A stretch of 64,000 nt of DNA from Propionibacteriales bacterium. Lineage in GTDB: Bacteria > Actinomycetota > Actinomycetes > Propionibacteriales > Nocardioidaceae. The stretch is taken from positions 186,001-250,000 of the forward strand of contig JAPLCB010000011.1 of the NCBI GenBank assembly GCA_026392455.1. Direction: 5' to 3'. Below the pieces are notes generated by a model that worked only from the letters and a program-made list of their open reading frames with translations, made no database searches and was not told where the DNA came from. The position numbers and the translations under genes were made by a program. Below are positions 31,102 to 42,527 of this stretch, piece after piece (position 1 is the first letter of the stretch; each line of letters starts with the position of its first letter).

Positions 31102-31644
31102 TCACTTACCAGCCTTTCCGACCTTGCGGCGGATGTGCTCGCCTGCGTACCGGACGCCCTTGCCCTTGTAGGGCTCCGGCTTCCGCAGCTTGCGGATGTT
31201 GGCGGCAACCTCGCCGACCAACTGCTTGTCGATCCCCACGACACCGAGCTTCGTCTGCGACTCGACAGCGAAGGTGATGCCCTCGGGGGCCTTGAAGTTG
31301 ATCACGTGCGAGTAACCGAGCTGGAACTCGAGCTCGGTGGGGCCCTTGGAGATGACCCGGTAACCGACTCCGACGATCTCGAGCTTCTTCTCGTAGCCGT
31401 CGGTGACCCCGACGACCATGTTGTTGATCAGCGTGCGGCTCAGCCCGTGCAGGGCCTTGCTCTTGCGCTCGTCGTTGGGACGCTGCACCTCGAGGGTGCC
31501 GTCCTCCGACTTCACGACCGTGATCGGCTCGGCGACCGTGTGGCTCAGGGTGCCCTTGGGACCCTTGACCGTCACGACGCTGCCGTCGAGCGCGATGTCC
31601 ACCCCGGAAGGAACCGGGACGGGAAGCTTGCCAATGCGCGACAT
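31102..31644 (-). CDS. rplF: 50S ribosomal protein L6
   Basis: [33 protein letters not shown]. Confidence 0.97.
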   Translation of the reverse strand: MSRIGKLPVPVPSGVDIALDGSVVTVKGPKGTLSHTVAEPITVVKSEDGTLEVQRPNDERKSKALHGLSRTLINNMVVGVTDGYEKKLEIVGVGYRVISKGPTELEFQLGYSHVINFKAPEGITFAVESQTKLGVVGIDKQLVGEVAANIRKLRKPEPYKGKGVRYAGEHIRRKVGKAGK

Positions 31645-31669
31645 TGCTTTCTCCTCTCCTGGTTTCCGG

Positions 31670-32089
31670 TTACCAGACGTAGGCGAGGACTTCCCCACCC
31701 ACGCCCTTCTTGTGTGCCTGGCGGTCGGTCAGCAGGCCGGTGCTCGTCGAGATGATCGCGACGCCGAGGCCACCGAGAACCTTCGGCAGGCCGGTGCTCT
31801 TCGCGTACACCCGCAGGCCGGGCTTGCTGATGCGGCGCACGCCGGCGATCGAGCGCTCACGGCTGCGGCCGTACTTGAGCTCGATCTGGAGCGTCTTGCC
31901 GACAGCCGGCTCGCCCTTCTCGTCGGTGTTGTCGGTGACCTTCCAGGAGGTGATGTACCCCTCCTGCTTGAGGATCTCCGCGACGCCTTCCTTGAGCTTG
32001 CTGGAAGGCATCGACACCGAGTCGTGGTACGCCTGGTTGGCGTTGCGCAGACGCGTCAGCATGTCTGCGATCGGGTCAGTCATTGTCAT
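31670..32089 (-). CDS. rpsH: 30S ribosomal protein S8
   Basis: [33 protein letters not shown]. Confidence 0.97.
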   Translation of the reverse strand: MTMTDPIADMLTRLRNANQAYHDSVSMPSSKLKEGVAEILKQEGYITSWKVTDNTDEKGEPAVGKTLQIELKYGRSRERSIAGVRRISKPGLRVYAKSTGLPKVLGGLGVAIISTSTGLLTDRQAHKKGVGGEVLAYVW

Positions 32090-32170
32090 GGCCGATTCGG
32101 CCCTTTCTCGTTGTGGTTTCCTCACCGACTCCGCGGCGGGACCTTCAGCGTTTTTGTTAGGAGTGGGGGG

Positions 32171-32356
32171 TTACCAGGAGCTCTTGGTCACGCCGGGCAG
32201 CTCGCCGCGGTGCGCCATCTCGCGCAGGCAGATCCGGCACAGGCCGAACTTCCTGTAGACGGCCTTGGGGCGGCCGCAGCGCTGGCAACGGGTGTAACCC
32301 CGCACCTTGAACTTCGGCGTCTTCGCGGCCTTGACCTTCAGTCCAGTCTTCGCCAT
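32171..32356 (-). CDS. rpsN: 30S ribosomal protein S14 (zinc-binding type)
   Basis: 61 aa; [32 protein letters not shown]. Confidence 0.96.
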   Translation of the reverse strand: MAKTGLKVKAAKTPKFKVRGYTRCQRCGRPKAVYRKFGLCRICLREMAHRGELPGVTKSSW

Positions 32357-32357
32357 G

Positions 32358-32936
32358 TCAGTTCTCCTTGAACGGGAAGCCGAGGTGCTTGAGCAGCGCC
32401 CGACCCTCGTCGTCGTTGGTGGCGGTGGTCACGATGGTGATGTCCATCCCTCGCGACCGGTCGATCTTGTCCTGGTCGATCTCGTGGAACATGACCTGCT
32501 CGGTGAGACCGAAGGTGTAGTTGCCGCGACCGTCGAACTGCTTGCCGTTCAGACCACGGAAGTCACGGATACGCGGCAGCGCGAGCGCCAGCAGGCGGTC
32601 GAGGAACTCCCACATCCGGTCGCCCCGCAGCGTCACGTGGGCGCCGATCGGCATCCCCTCGCGAAGCTTGAACTGGGCGATCGACTTGCGCGCCTTGGTC
32701 ACCTGCGGCTTCTGACCGGTGATCGCGGTGAGGTCCTTGACCGCACCCTCGATCAGCTTCGAGTCGCGGGCTGCTTCGCCGACACCCATGTTGACCACGA
32801 TCTTGGTCAGGCCGGGCACCTGCATCACGTTGGCGTAGCCGAACTCCTCGCGCAGGGCAGGCAGGATCTCCTGCTGGTAGCGCGCCTTCATCCGCGGCTG
32901 GACGCCGGCGACGTTCTCGTTCTTGGTCTCAGTCAT
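32358..32936 (-). CDS. rplE: 50S ribosomal protein L5
   Basis: [38 protein letters not shown]. Confidence 0.97.
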   Translation of the reverse strand: MTETKNENVAGVQPRMKARYQQEILPALREEFGYANVMQVPGLTKIVVNMGVGEAARDSKLIEGAVKDLTAITGQKPQVTKARKSIAQFKLREGMPIGAHVTLRGDRMWEFLDRLLALALPRIRDFRGLNGKQFDGRGNYTFGLTEQVMFHEIDQDKIDRSRGMDITIVTTATNDDEGRALLKHLGFPFKEN

Positions 32937-33292
32937 CAGATCTCGTCTCCGGTCTTCCGCGAGATGCGGACGCTCCGGTTTGCCTTGTAGGTGGAACCGT
33001 CGGGGCGGGTCTTGGTGACCTCGACACGCTTGAACCCGATCCGGGTCACGCCCTTGCCCTCGATCAGCATCACGTTGGACACGTGGATCGCTGCCTCGGT
33101 CGTGATGATGCCGCCGGTGTTACCCGCACGACCGCCGGAGTTGATCACCTTGGTGTGCTTCTTGATCCGGTTGACGCCTTCGACGATCACCCGGTCCTCG
33201 TCGCGCAGCACGCGGATGACCTTGCCCTCGGCGCCCTTGTCCTTGCCAGCGATGACGCGGACCTGGTCGCCCTTCTTAATGCTCGTTGCCAT
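32936..33292 (-). CDS. rplX: 50S ribosomal protein L24
   Basis: [37 protein letters not shown]. Confidence 0.97.
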   Translation of the reverse strand: MATSIKKGDQVRVIAGKDKGAEGKVIRVLRDEDRVIVEGVNRIKKHTKVINSGGRAGNTGGIITTEAAIHVSNVMLIEGKGVTRIGFKRVEVTKTRPDGSTYKANRSVRISRKTGDEI

Positions 33293-33293
33293 C

Positions 33294-33662
33294 TCAGAGC
33301 ACCTCCGGAGCCAGCGAAATGATCTTCATGAACTTCTTCTCGCGCAGCTCCCGGCCCACGGGGCCGAAGATGCGGGTTCCTCGCGGCTCACCATCAGCCT
33401 TGAGGATCACGGCGGCGTTCTCGTCGAAGCGGATGTAGGAACCGTCTGCACGACGGCGCTCCTTCACGGTCCGCACGATCACGGCCTTGACCACATCACC
33501 CTTTTTGACGTTGCCGCCGGGGATTGCGTCCTTGACCGTGGCGACGATGACGTCGCCGATGCCGGCGTAGCGCCGACCCGAGCCGCCGAGGACACGGATG
33601 CAAAGGATTTCCTTCGCACCGGTGTTGTCGGCGACCTTGAGTCGCGACTCCTGCTGGATCAT
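33294..33662 (-). CDS. rplN: 50S ribosomal protein L14
   Basis: [37 protein letters not shown]. Confidence 0.97.
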   Translation of the reverse strand: MIQQESRLKVADNTGAKEILCIRVLGGSGRRYAGIGDVIVATVKDAIPGGNVKKGDVVKAVIVRTVKERRRADGSYIRFDENAAVILKADGEPRGTRIFGPVGRELREKKFMKIISLAPEVL

Positions 33663-33757
33663 CGGTTTTTCTCCTGGTTGTCGTGCCGGTTCTCAACTAC
33701 TCGAGGTGGTTGAGCCTTGCCGAACTTGTGTTGGTCGATCTTGGGGATGAACGGGTG

Positions 33758-34039
33758 TTACTTGGCCTTCTCGACGATCTGCACCACGCGCCAGCGCTTG
33801 GTGGCCGAGAGGGGACGGGTCTCCATGATCAGGACCCGGTCGCCAATGCCGCACTCGTTCTGCTCGTCGTGCGCCTTCAGCTTCGACGTACGCCGCAGGA
33901 CCTTGCCGTAGAGCGCGTGCTTGACGCGGTCCTCGACGGTCACGACAACGGTCTTGTCCATCTTGTCGCTGACGACGAGGCCCTCGCGGACCTTGCGTCG
34001 GGAATCCCGGTGTGCGGTCTCCACTGCGTTTTCACTCAT
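33758..34039 (-). CDS. rpsQ: 30S ribosomal protein S17
   Basis: [40 protein letters not shown]. Confidence 0.97.
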   Translation of the reverse strand: MSENAVETAHRDSRRKVREGLVVSDKMDKTVVVTVEDRVKHALYGKVLRRTSKLKAHDEQNECGIGDRVLIMETRPLSATKRWRVVQIVEKAK

Positions 34040-34272
34040 GCTGCACCATCCTTGTCTGCACCAGGAGCGGTCCGGATACCGAGCTCGCGCTCACGCACCA
34101 CGGTGTAGATCCGGGCGATGTCCTTCTTGACCGAGCGAAGCCGGCCGTGGCTCTCGAGCTGGCCGGTCGCGGCCTGGAAGCGCAGGTTGAACAGCTCTTC
34201 CTTGGCCTCGCGGAGCTTGCCCTCGAGATCGATGTTGTTGAGTTCGTCCAACTCGTTGGTGGTCGTTGCCAT
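34036..34272 (-). CDS. rpmC: 50S ribosomal protein L29
   Basis: [36 protein letters not shown]. Confidence 0.97.
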   Translation of the reverse strand: MATTTNELDELNNIDLEGKLREAKEELFNLRFQAATGQLESHGRLRSVKKDIARIYTVVRERELGIRTAPGADKDGAA

Positions 34273-34688
34273 CAGATTGCCCCCTCACGGGTGACGAACT
34301 TGCACTTCATGGGGAGCTTGTGGATCGCACGTCGCATGGCCTCACGAGCGATGTCCTCCGAGACGCCGGAGAGCTCGAACATGACGCGGCCGGGCTTGAC
34401 GTTCGCGACCCACCACTCGGGGGAACCCTTACCGGAACCCATCCGGGTCTCGGCAGGCTTCTTGGTCAGCGGGCGGTCCGGGTAGATGTTGATCCAGACC
34501 TTTCCGCCACGCTTGATGTGGCGCGTCATCGCGATACGAGCGGCTTCGATCTGACGGTTGGTCACGTAGTGACCCTCGACCGCCTGGATACCGAAGTCAC
34601 CGAACGCGAGCGACGTGCCGCCCTTGGCCGCACCGGTCCGCTTCGGGTGGTGCTGCTTGCGGTGCTTGACCCTACGGGGCATCAACAT
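34272..34688 (-). CDS. rplP: 50S ribosomal protein L16
   Basis: [36 protein letters not shown]. Confidence 0.97.
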   Translation of the reverse strand: MLMPRRVKHRKQHHPKRTGAAKGGTSLAFGDFGIQAVEGHYVTNRQIEAARIAMTRHIKRGGKVWINIYPDRPLTKKPAETRMGSGKGSPEWWVANVKPGRVMFELSGVSEDIAREAMRRAIHKLPMKCKFVTREGAI

Positions 34689-34690
34689 GG

Positions 34691-35539
34691 TCAGGCCTCC
34701 CCAGAGGTAGTAACGGGTGCGTCGGTCGACGCCTCGACAGCAGCCGGGGCGTCAGCAGGCGCGTCGGTGCGGTCGGCGCGCGTCGGGCGCTCGCCACCAC
34801 GGGTTCCGCGGCTCGGGCGCTCGGCGCCACGGGCACCGCCGCGGGCGTCACGAGCTCCACTGCGACCGGGCGCACCGGCACGGGCAGCAGCCTGGGCCTC
34901 ACGCTCGGCCTTGGTGCCGGCGACCTCGCCCTTGTAGATCCAGACCTTCACACCGATCCGGCCGAAGGTGGTCTTGGCCTCGTAGAAGCCGTAGTCGATG
35001 TCGGCCCGCAGGGTGTGCAGCGGAACGCGACCCTCGCGGTAGAACTCCGAGCGCGACATCTCAGCACCGTTGAGACGACCCGAGCACTGGATCCGGATGC
35101 CCTTGGCACCGGAACGCATCGAGGTCTGCATGGCCTTCTTCATCGCACGACGGAACTGCACGCGGCCGGAGAGCTGCTCGGCAACTCCCTGGGCGACGAG
35201 CTGGGCGTCGATCTCGGGGTTCTTCACCTCGAGGATGTTCAGCTGGACCTGCTTGCCGGTGAGCTTCTCCAGCTCGGTCCGCAGGCGGTCGGCCTCGGCG
35301 CCGCGGCGACCGATGACGATGCCCGGGCGAGCGGTGTGGATGTCGACCCGGACCCGGTCACGGGTGCGCTCGATCTCGACCTTGGAGATGCCGGCACGCT
35401 CCATGCCCTTGGAGAGCAGCTTGCGGATCGCGACGTCCTCGCCGACGTACGACTTGTAGAGCTTGTCGGCGTACCAACGCGACTTGTGGTCGGTCGAGAT
35501 GCCGAGGCGGAAGCCGTTCGGGTTGATCTTCTGGCCCAT
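34691..35539 (-). CDS. rpsC: 30S ribosomal protein S3 with Arg/Gly-rich C-tail
   Basis: [28 protein letters not shown] domain [19 protein letters not shown]. Confidence 0.97.
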   Translation of the reverse strand: MGQKINPNGFRLGISTDHKSRWYADKLYKSYVGEDVAIRKLLSKGMERAGISKVEIERTRDRVRVDIHTARPGIVIGRRGAEADRLRTELEKLTGKQVQLNILEVKNPEIDAQLVAQGVAEQLSGRVQFRRAMKKAMQTSMRSGAKGIRIQCSGRLNGAEMSRSEFYREGRVPLHTLRADIDYGFYEAKTTFGRIGVKVWIYKGEVAGTKAEREAQAAARAGAPGRSGARDARGGARGAERPSRGTRGGERPTRADRTDAPADAPAAVEASTDAPVTTSGEA

Positions 35540-35949
35540 TACTTCTGACCCTTCTCTACTGCCGGCTGTACGACGAGGGTGATGTGGCTGGTGCGCTTGT
35601 TGATCCGGGTGGCCCGGCCCTGCGCACGCGGACGCCAACGCTTCATCGTCGGGCCCTCGTCGACCATCGCCTTGCTCACCACGAGGGTGTGCCGGTCGAG
35701 GTCCTCGGTCGTCGTCGCGTTCGCCACGGCGCTCTCGAGGACCTTGTAGACGGTCTCGGCAGCGGCCTGCGGCGCGAACTTCAGCAGTGCGAGGGCGTCG
35801 TCGACCGGGAGACCGCGAACCAGGTCCACCACGCGGCGGGCCTTCATCGGGGTGATCCGGACGAAGCGCGCGCTGGCGAACGAGCCAGCCTCGTCTCCGA
35901 GAAGCGAGTCACGGCGGGCGCTGGTGCGCCGGCGCTCAGTAACACTCAT
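35539..35949 (-). CDS. rplV: 50S ribosomal protein L22
   Basis: [34 protein letters not shown]. Confidence 0.97.
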   Translation of the reverse strand: MSVTERRRTSARRDSLLGDEAGSFASARFVRITPMKARRVVDLVRGLPVDDALALLKFAPQAAAETVYKVLESAVANATTTEDLDRHTLVVSKAMVDEGPTMKRWRPRAQGRATRINKRTSHITLVVQPAVEKGQK

Positions 35950-35979
35950 GATTTCTCTATCTCCTTAAGCAGCCCCGCG

Positions 35980-36261
35980 TCAGCGGCGCTTGCTCTTCCG
36001 GTCGTCCTTGACGTGACCCCGGTAGGTGCGGGTCGGCGCGAACTCGCCCAGCTTGTGCCCGACCATCGAGTCGGTCACGAACACGGGGACGTGCTTGCGG
36101 CCGTCGTGCACGGCAAGCGTGTGACCGATCATGGTCGGCAGGATCATCGAGCGGCGCGACCACGTCTTGATCACGTTGTGGGTACCGGCCTCGTTCTGCG
36201 CGTCCACCTTCTTCTCGAGGTGGCCGTCAATGAACGGGCCCTTCTTCAGGCTGCGAGGCAT
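35980..36261 (-). CDS. rpsS: 30S ribosomal protein S19
   Basis: [26 protein letters not shown]. Confidence 0.97.
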   Translation of the reverse strand: MPRSLKKGPFIDGHLEKKVDAQNEAGTHNVIKTWSRRSMILPTMIGHTLAVHDGRKHVPVFVTDSMVGHKLGEFAPTRTYRGHVKDDRKSKRR

Positions 36262-36276
36262 CTCAGTTCTTCCCTA

Positions 36277-37113
<837 letters not shown>

Positions 37114-37145
37114 GAGTTATCTCTGCTCTCTGTCTTCTAGGCCGG

Positions 37146-37451
37146 TCAGGAGACCGGTCCCCCGAAGATGTCGATGCGGTGACCCTCGGCGAGGCTGACG
37201 ATGGCGCGCTTGGTGTCCTTGCGCTTGCCCAGGCCGCGAGCCGTACGACGCGTCTTGCCCTGACGGTTCAGGGTGTTGACCGAGGTGACCTTGACGTTGA
37301 ACACCTTCTCGACCGCGATCTTGATCTCGGTCTTGTTGGCGTCCGGGTGGACGATGAAGGTGTACTTGTTGTTGTCGAGGAGGCCGTAGCTCTTCTCGCT
37401 CACGACCGGTGCGATCAGGATGTCGCGGTGGTCCTTGTGCAGGGTGCTCAT
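37146..37451 (-). CDS. rplW: 50S ribosomal protein L23
   Basis: [42 protein letters not shown]. Confidence 0.97.
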   Translation of the reverse strand: MSTLHKDHRDILIAPVVSEKSYGLLDNNKYTFIVHPDANKTEIKIAVEKVFNVKVTSVNTLNRQGKTRRTARGLGKRKDTKRAIVSLAEGHRIDIFGGPVS

Positions 37452-38182
37452 TCGGCACTCTCCTCTTCAACAGGTGCAGCGGCCTCGTCGGCAGCCGGCT
37501 CGTCGACCTTCTCGGCCTTCGGAGCAGCCTTCTTGGCGGCCTTCTTCGCAGGCTTCTCGGCCACGACGTCCTCGTCGACACCGACGAACGCGTTGTACGC
37601 GCCCTTGGTGAAGATGACGTCGTCGGAGAGCAGCACGTCGTAGGTGTTGAGCTGGTCCACGGCGAGCAGGTGCACGTTCGGCACGTTGCGCAGCGACAAC
37701 CAGGTCAGCGCGTCGTCACGCTGCAGCACGATCAGCTGACGGCGACCGCCGGACAGGCTGTTCAGCAGAGCAACGGCGGACTTCGTCGACGGCTTGTCGC
37801 CGGCGGAGAGGGCCTCGACGACGTGGATGCGGCCGGCGCGGGCCCGGTCGGAGAGGGCGCCCTTGAGAGCGGCAGCCTTCATCTTCTTGGGGGTGCGCTG
37901 GTCGTAGTCACGCGGCTTGGGACCGTGGACGACGCCGCCGCCGACGAACTGCGGAGCGCGGGTCGAGCCCTGACGGGCGCGGCCGGTGCCCTTCTGCTTG
38001 TACGGCTTGCGACCACCACCGCGGACCTCGCCGCGACGCTTGGTCGAGTGCGTGCCCTGGCGAGCGGCAGCCTGCTGGGCGACGACGACCTGGTGGATCA
38101 GCGGGATGTTGGTCTCGCGGTCGAAGATCTCGGCCGGCAGATCGACCTTCACAACCTTCGCGGCTTCAGTCTTGGTAGCCAT
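37448..38182 (-). CDS. rplD: 50S ribosomal protein L4 with Lys/Ala/Glu C-tail
   Basis: [47 protein letters not shown]. Confidence 0.97.
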   Translation of the reverse strand: MATKTEAAKVVKVDLPAEIFDRETNIPLIHQVVVAQQAAARQGTHSTKRRGEVRGGGRKPYKQKGTGRARQGSTRAPQFVGGGVVHGPKPRDYDQRTPKKMKAAALKGALSDRARAGRIHVVEALSAGDKPSTKSAVALLNSLSGGRRQLIVLQRDDALTWLSLRNVPNVHLLAVDQLNTYDVLLSDDVIFTKGAYNAFVGVDEDVVAEKPAKKAAKKAAPKAEKVDEPAADEAAAPVEEESAE

Positions 38183-38184
38183 GC

Positions 38185-38844
38185 TCAGGCCTCCTGTACG
38201 GACTTGGCGGCGGAGCGGATCATGACCAGACCGCCCTTGGGGCCGGGGACGGCGCCCTTGAGCAGGATCAGGCCCTTCTCCACGTCGACCGCGTGCACGG
38301 TGACGTTCTGGGTGGTGACGGTGTCCGTACCCATCCGACCGGCCATCCGGGTGCCCTTGAAGACGCGACCCGGGGTCGCGCAGGCGCCGATGGAGCCCGG
38401 CTTGCGGTGGTTGCGGTGGGCACCGTGGGAGGCGCCGACACCGTGGAAGCCGTGACGCTTCATGACACCGGCGTAGCCCTTGCCCTTGCTGGTGCCGGTC
38501 ACGTCGACGTCGTCGCCGGCGGCGAACAGCTCAGGGCTGATCTCCTGGCCGACCTCGTACGACCCCGCGTCAGCGGTACGGATCTCGGCGACGTGGCGAC
38601 GAGGCGTCACGCCGGCCTTCTCGAAGTGCCCGGCGGACGGCTTGGTCACCTTGCGGCCCTCGATCTCGCCGTACCCGAGCTGGATGGCGTTGTAGCCGTC
38701 CTTCTCGGGGGTGCGGACCTGGGTGATCACGTTGGTGCTGGCAGCCACGACGGTCACCGGGACGATCTTGTTGTTCTCGTCCCACAGCTGGGTCATGCCG
38801 AGCTTGGTGCCCAGCAGCCCCTTCACGTTGCGTTCGAAAGTCAT
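38185..38844 (-). CDS. rplC: 50S ribosomal protein L3
   Basis: [41 protein letters not shown]. Confidence 0.97.
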   Translation of the reverse strand: MTFERNVKGLLGTKLGMTQLWDENNKIVPVTVVAASTNVITQVRTPEKDGYNAIQLGYGEIEGRKVTKPSAGHFEKAGVTPRRHVAEIRTADAGSYEVGQEISPELFAAGDDVDVTGTSKGKGYAGVMKRHGFHGVGASHGAHRNHRKPGSIGACATPGRVFKGTRMAGRMGTDTVTTQNVTVHAVDVEKGLILLKGAVPGPKGGLVMIRSAAKSVQEA

Positions 38845-38855
38845 CTAGATCTACC

Positions 38856-39164
38856 TCAGAGCTTGATCTCGATGTCGACACCGGCAGGCAGGTCGAGCCG
38901 CATCAGCGAGTCGACCGTCTTCGGCGTCGGGTCAATGATGTCGATGAGGCGCTTGTGGGTGCGCATCTCGAAGTGCTCGCGGGAGTCCTTGTACTTGTGC
39001 GGCGAGCGAATAACGCAGAACACGTTCTTCTCCGTGGGCAGCGGCACAGGGCCGGCCACCTTCGCGCCAGTACGGGTAACCGTGTCAACGATCTTCCGCG
39101 CCGAGGTGTCGATCACCTCGTGGTCATAGGCCTTGAGCCTGATGCGGATCTTCTGTCCCGCCAT
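38856..39164 (-). CDS. rpsJ: 30S ribosomal protein S10
   Basis: [34 protein letters not shown]. Confidence 0.97.
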   Translation of the reverse strand: MAGQKIRIRLKAYDHEVIDTSARKIVDTVTRTGAKVAGPVPLPTEKNVFCVIRSPHKYKDSREHFEMRTHKRLIDIIDPTPKTVDSLMRLDLPAGVDIEIKL

Positions 39165-39655
39165 CACGCGTCCTTCACTTCTCGTCCCGCGACTGTCTCG
39201 TCCCGTCTCGGTGAGACGGTCCGCCCTGCTCCCCCCTTCGGATCCGCGCGCTTGACCGTGTCAGACGCTCAGATCCTCGACCCCCGCGGTCGGGCGTGTC
39301 GCGGCCGTAAGGCACAGGACGAGCTCGACCTGGTGGTCGTTTTGTTCTCTGGGGTGTGCCCGACTGGGATGTCGGGCGGAACGGGATCTCCAGGTGCGGC
39401 ACGGACACGCGACCACAACGCCCCCATAACCTGGGAGCCAGGAGAACCTGTTCAGTAGTCAATATCCGCGCCCCGACGATCCCGCCGGAGCAACCGGACT
39501 ATCTTGGCAGAGATCGGCCGAGGCGCCAAATCGGTAGGCGAGCGAGCCGACCCTATGCCTACCAACCGGGAGCAACCGGGCGGATGGCCCGTCTTGGGGC
39601 CCTTGCTGGCAGGATGACGACCAGCAGCAGTTCCCGGGACCCAAGGAGGAGTTCG

Positions 39656-40750
39656 TTGACGGACCCGAACGCCCCGACGCCCCCCGGAGCGCCGCCGCCC
39701 GGGTGGCCTGGACCCGCCGGCCAACCCGGCCAGCAGGCCTGGTTCCCACCGCCGAGCCCGTACGCTCCGCCGCCCCCGGGCTACCCGCAGTTCCGGATGC
39801 CCGTGGCCCACAAACCCGGCGCCATCCCGCTACGACCGCTCGGCCTGGGCGACATCTACGACGGCGCCTTCAAGATCATCAGGTTCAGCCCCGGTGCCAC
39901 GGTCGGCTCCGCCGTCCTGGTCACCGCCGTGGCGATGGCCATCCCGATCCTGATCACCAGCTTCCTGGCGACCCTCTTCGACCTGTCGTTGACGACGTTC
40001 GAGTCGACCCAGTCGAGCTCGGCCGAGGTCACCGACCTGATCGCTGCCAACGGCACCCTCCTGGGCGGGTCGGTCCTGCAGGCGATCGGCCTGATCTTCG
40101 TGACCGGGATGGTTGCGCACGTCACCGCGGCCGCCGCGATCGGGCGCCGGTTGTCGCTCGGCCAGGCCTGGGCAGCGACCCGAGGCAGCCGCGGCAAGCT
40201 CGTCGGGTTGTCGGTGCTTCTCGGACTGGGCACCGTGCTCTACCTCGGGGTGGCCGTCGCCGCGGTCGCGGTCCTCGCCGTCACCCTGCCCCCGACCTCG
40301 GCCATCGTCGTCGGCGTCCTGGCCGGCCTGGCCGCCCTGGTCGGGTTGGTCTTCCTCTGGGGCCGGGTCTACTACCTGGCCGTGCCGCCGCTGATGCTCG
40401 AACCAGTCGGCGTGCTGGCCGCGCTCGGGCGTTCCTGGCGGCTGACGTCCCGACAGTTCTGGCGCACCATCGGCATCGCGCTGCTGACCCTGATGATCAC
40501 CCAGGTCATCGGAGGCATCCTCAGCGTGCCGTTCACCATCGTCGGGACGGTAGCGACCTTCTCGTCCGGCGACAGCGAGCTCGGGCTGATCCTCTACCTG
40601 GTGACGACGGGCCTCGCAGCGGTCGTCTCGTCGGCGTTCGTGGCACCGTTCACGAGCGCCGTGACCACCCTGCAGTACCTCGACCTCCGGATGCGCAAGG
40701 AGGGGTACGACGTCGAACTCCTCACCCGGGCAGGCATCACCGGCTCGTGA
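39656..40750 (+). CDS. Pro-rich N-terminus multi-pass membrane protein
   Basis: TTG start (MTDPNAPTPPGAPPPGW) 5 nt after AAGGAGGA; GLGDIYDGAFKIIRFSPGATVG; ATG at 39614 is an alternative start. Confidence 0.75.
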   Translation: MTDPNAPTPPGAPPPGWPGPAGQPGQQAWFPPPSPYAPPPPGYPQFRMPVAHKPGAIPLRPLGLGDIYDGAFKIIRFSPGATVGSAVLVTAVAMAIPILITSFLATLFDLSLTTFESTQSSSAEVTDLIAANGTLLGGSVLQAIGLIFVTGMVAHVTAAAAIGRRLSLGQAWAATRGSRGKLVGLSVLLGLGTVLYLGVAVAAVAVLAVTLPPTSAIVVGVLAGLAALVGLVFLWGRVYYLAVPPLMLEPVGVLAALGRSWRLTSRQFWRTIGIALLTLMITQVIGGILSVPFTIVGTVATFSSGDSELGLILYLVTTGLAAVVSSAFVAPFTSAVTTLQYLDLRMRKEGYDVELLTRAGITGS

Positions 40751-41352
40751 TCGGCGTCGACGCACCTCTCACCCCTTCCCCGGAGCAGGCGGACTCGCTG
40801 CTGCGCCGCGAGCTCCTCCGGCCCGAGTACCACGACGAGAACCCCCTGCAGCAGCTGTTGCGCTGGATCGGACGCCAGTTCGAGTCCGGGCTGGACCGGG
40901 CGTCGTCGGCGTCGCCCCTGGGCTCCCTGGGCGCACTCCTGGTCTTCCTGCTCGTCCTGGTCCTGGTGGGGTGGCTGCTCTCCCGTGCCCGTCGCACCGC
41001 CCGTCGGGCGCCGGACCGTGGAGCGGTCCTGACCGCTGAACCGACCACGGCCTCAGCGCTGCGCGCACGGGCCGTCGCGGCGCTGGCTCGCGGGGACGCC
41101 GGCGCAGCCGTCGTCGACGGCTTCCGCGCTGTCACCCTGCGCCAGATCGAGGCCGGCGTGCTCGACGATCAGCCCGGAGCAACGGCCCACGAGGTCAGCG
41201 TCGGCCTGGGGACCGCCTTCCCCGAGCGCCGGGCGAGGATCGATCAGGCCGCGAACCTCTTCGACCTGGTGCTCTACGGCGACCGGCCCGCGCGCCCTGA
41301 TCAGGCTGAAGCCGTTCTCGCCCTGGATGACGACCTCGCGGCGGTTCGATGA
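40747..41352 (+). CDS. DUF4129 domain-containing protein
   Basis: In-frame GTG overlapping previous stop; single TM; C-terminal helical domain ALARGDAGAAVVDGFRAVTLRQIEAGVLDDQPGATAHEV. Confidence 0.8.
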   Translation: MIGVDAPLTPSPEQADSLLRRELLRPEYHDENPLQQLLRWIGRQFESGLDRASSASPLGSLGALLVFLLVLVLVGWLLSRARRTARRAPDRGAVLTAEPTTASALRARAVAALARGDAGAAVVDGFRAVTLRQIEAGVLDDQPGATAHEVSVGLGTAFPERRARIDQAANLFDLVLYGDRPARPDQAEAVLALDDDLAAVR

Positions 41353-42527
41353 GTACCGCGAACACCGTGACCACCGCGGGCACCGCCTCCGGGACGACCC
41401 CGGCCCGACGACCGGGCTGGCTTCGGCAGCACCGCTCCTGGGCGCTGATCGCCGCTGCCGTGGTGGCCGCAACCGCGCTCGCTGTGGCCCAGGGCAGCGG
41501 CACGAAGTACGACGCACCCCTGGACCCCGGCAATGCCGGACCGTCGGGGGCGCGCGCCCTGGCGCAGGTGCTGGCGGACCAAGGCATCGACGTCCAGATC
41601 GTTCGCGATGCCGCGGCGTTCACGGACACGACCGTCGACTCCCGGACGACGGTGCTGGTCACCAGCACCCAGGACCTCGGCACCAGCACGGCGAGGCAGG
41701 TCGTCGCGCGGTCGACCGGTGCCGACCTGGTGCTGGCAGAGCCGGGGTTCGGGATCCCCGAGCTGTTCGGCTCCGAGGACGGGACCGGCTACTCGCGGAC
41801 CCGCACCGTCGAGGCCGGTTGTCCTGACCCCCTGCTCCGCGGTCTGCGCGCCGAGACCCGGGAGGGGACGCTGTTCCCAGCGACCGACGGCGCGTGCTTC
41901 GCCGACGGACCCGGGGCGCTGCTCACCGCTCCGCGCCCAGGGGTGCGCTTCCTCGGAGCAGCGGACGTCCTCAGCAACGAGCAGATCACCAGGGCCGACA
42001 ACGCGGCGATCGCACTGCGCCTGCTCGGTCAGCGCTCCCGCCTGGTCTGGTACGTCCCCGACCCGGCCGACCTGACCGGGGACGACGGCGTCAGCCTCGG
42101 CTCGTTGCTGCCCGGCTGGGTCCGACCGGGCCTGGTGATCGGAACCGTGTCCGTCCTCGCACTGATGGTGTGGCGCGGCCGACGCCTCGGTCCGCTGGCC
42201 AGCGAACCACTCCCGGTCACGGTCGCCGCGATCGAGACCACCCTCAGTCGAGGCCGGCTCTACCGCAAGGCCGACGACCGCGGCTACGCCGCCGACGCCC
42301 TTCGCCGGTCAGCCCGGGCCGAGATCGGCGCCCACCTGATGCTTCCCCGCAGGTCCGCGGACGACGTGGACCTGCTCGTCCGCATGCTCGCGGCGCACAC
42401 ACCGACCGAGCCGGGCCGGATCCGGGCCCTGCTCGGTCCGGGCGGGCCCGTACCGCAGTCCGACCGAGACCTGATCGCCCTGGCCAACGACCTGGCCGAA
42501 CTCTCCAGAGAGGTACGTCGTCCATGA
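41349..42527 (+). CDS. DUF4350 domain-containing protein
   Basis: N- and C-terminal TMs, GPSGARALAQVLADQGIDVQIV; 4-bp overlaps both sides. Confidence 0.8.
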   Translation: MSTANTVTTAGTASGTTPARRPGWLRQHRSWALIAAAVVAATALAVAQGSGTKYDAPLDPGNAGPSGARALAQVLADQGIDVQIVRDAAAFTDTTVDSRTTVLVTSTQDLGTSTARQVVARSTGADLVLAEPGFGIPELFGSEDGTGYSRTRTVEAGCPDPLLRGLRAETREGTLFPATDGACFADGPGALLTAPRPGVRFLGAADVLSNEQITRADNAAIALRLLGQRSRLVWYVPDPADLTGDDGVSLGSLLPGWVRPGLVIGTVSVLALMVWRGRRLGPLASEPLPVTVAAIETTLSRGRLYRKADDRGYAADALRRSARAEIGAHLMLPRRSADDVDLLVRMLAAHTPTEPGRIRALLGPGGPVPQSDRDLIALANDLAELSREVRRP

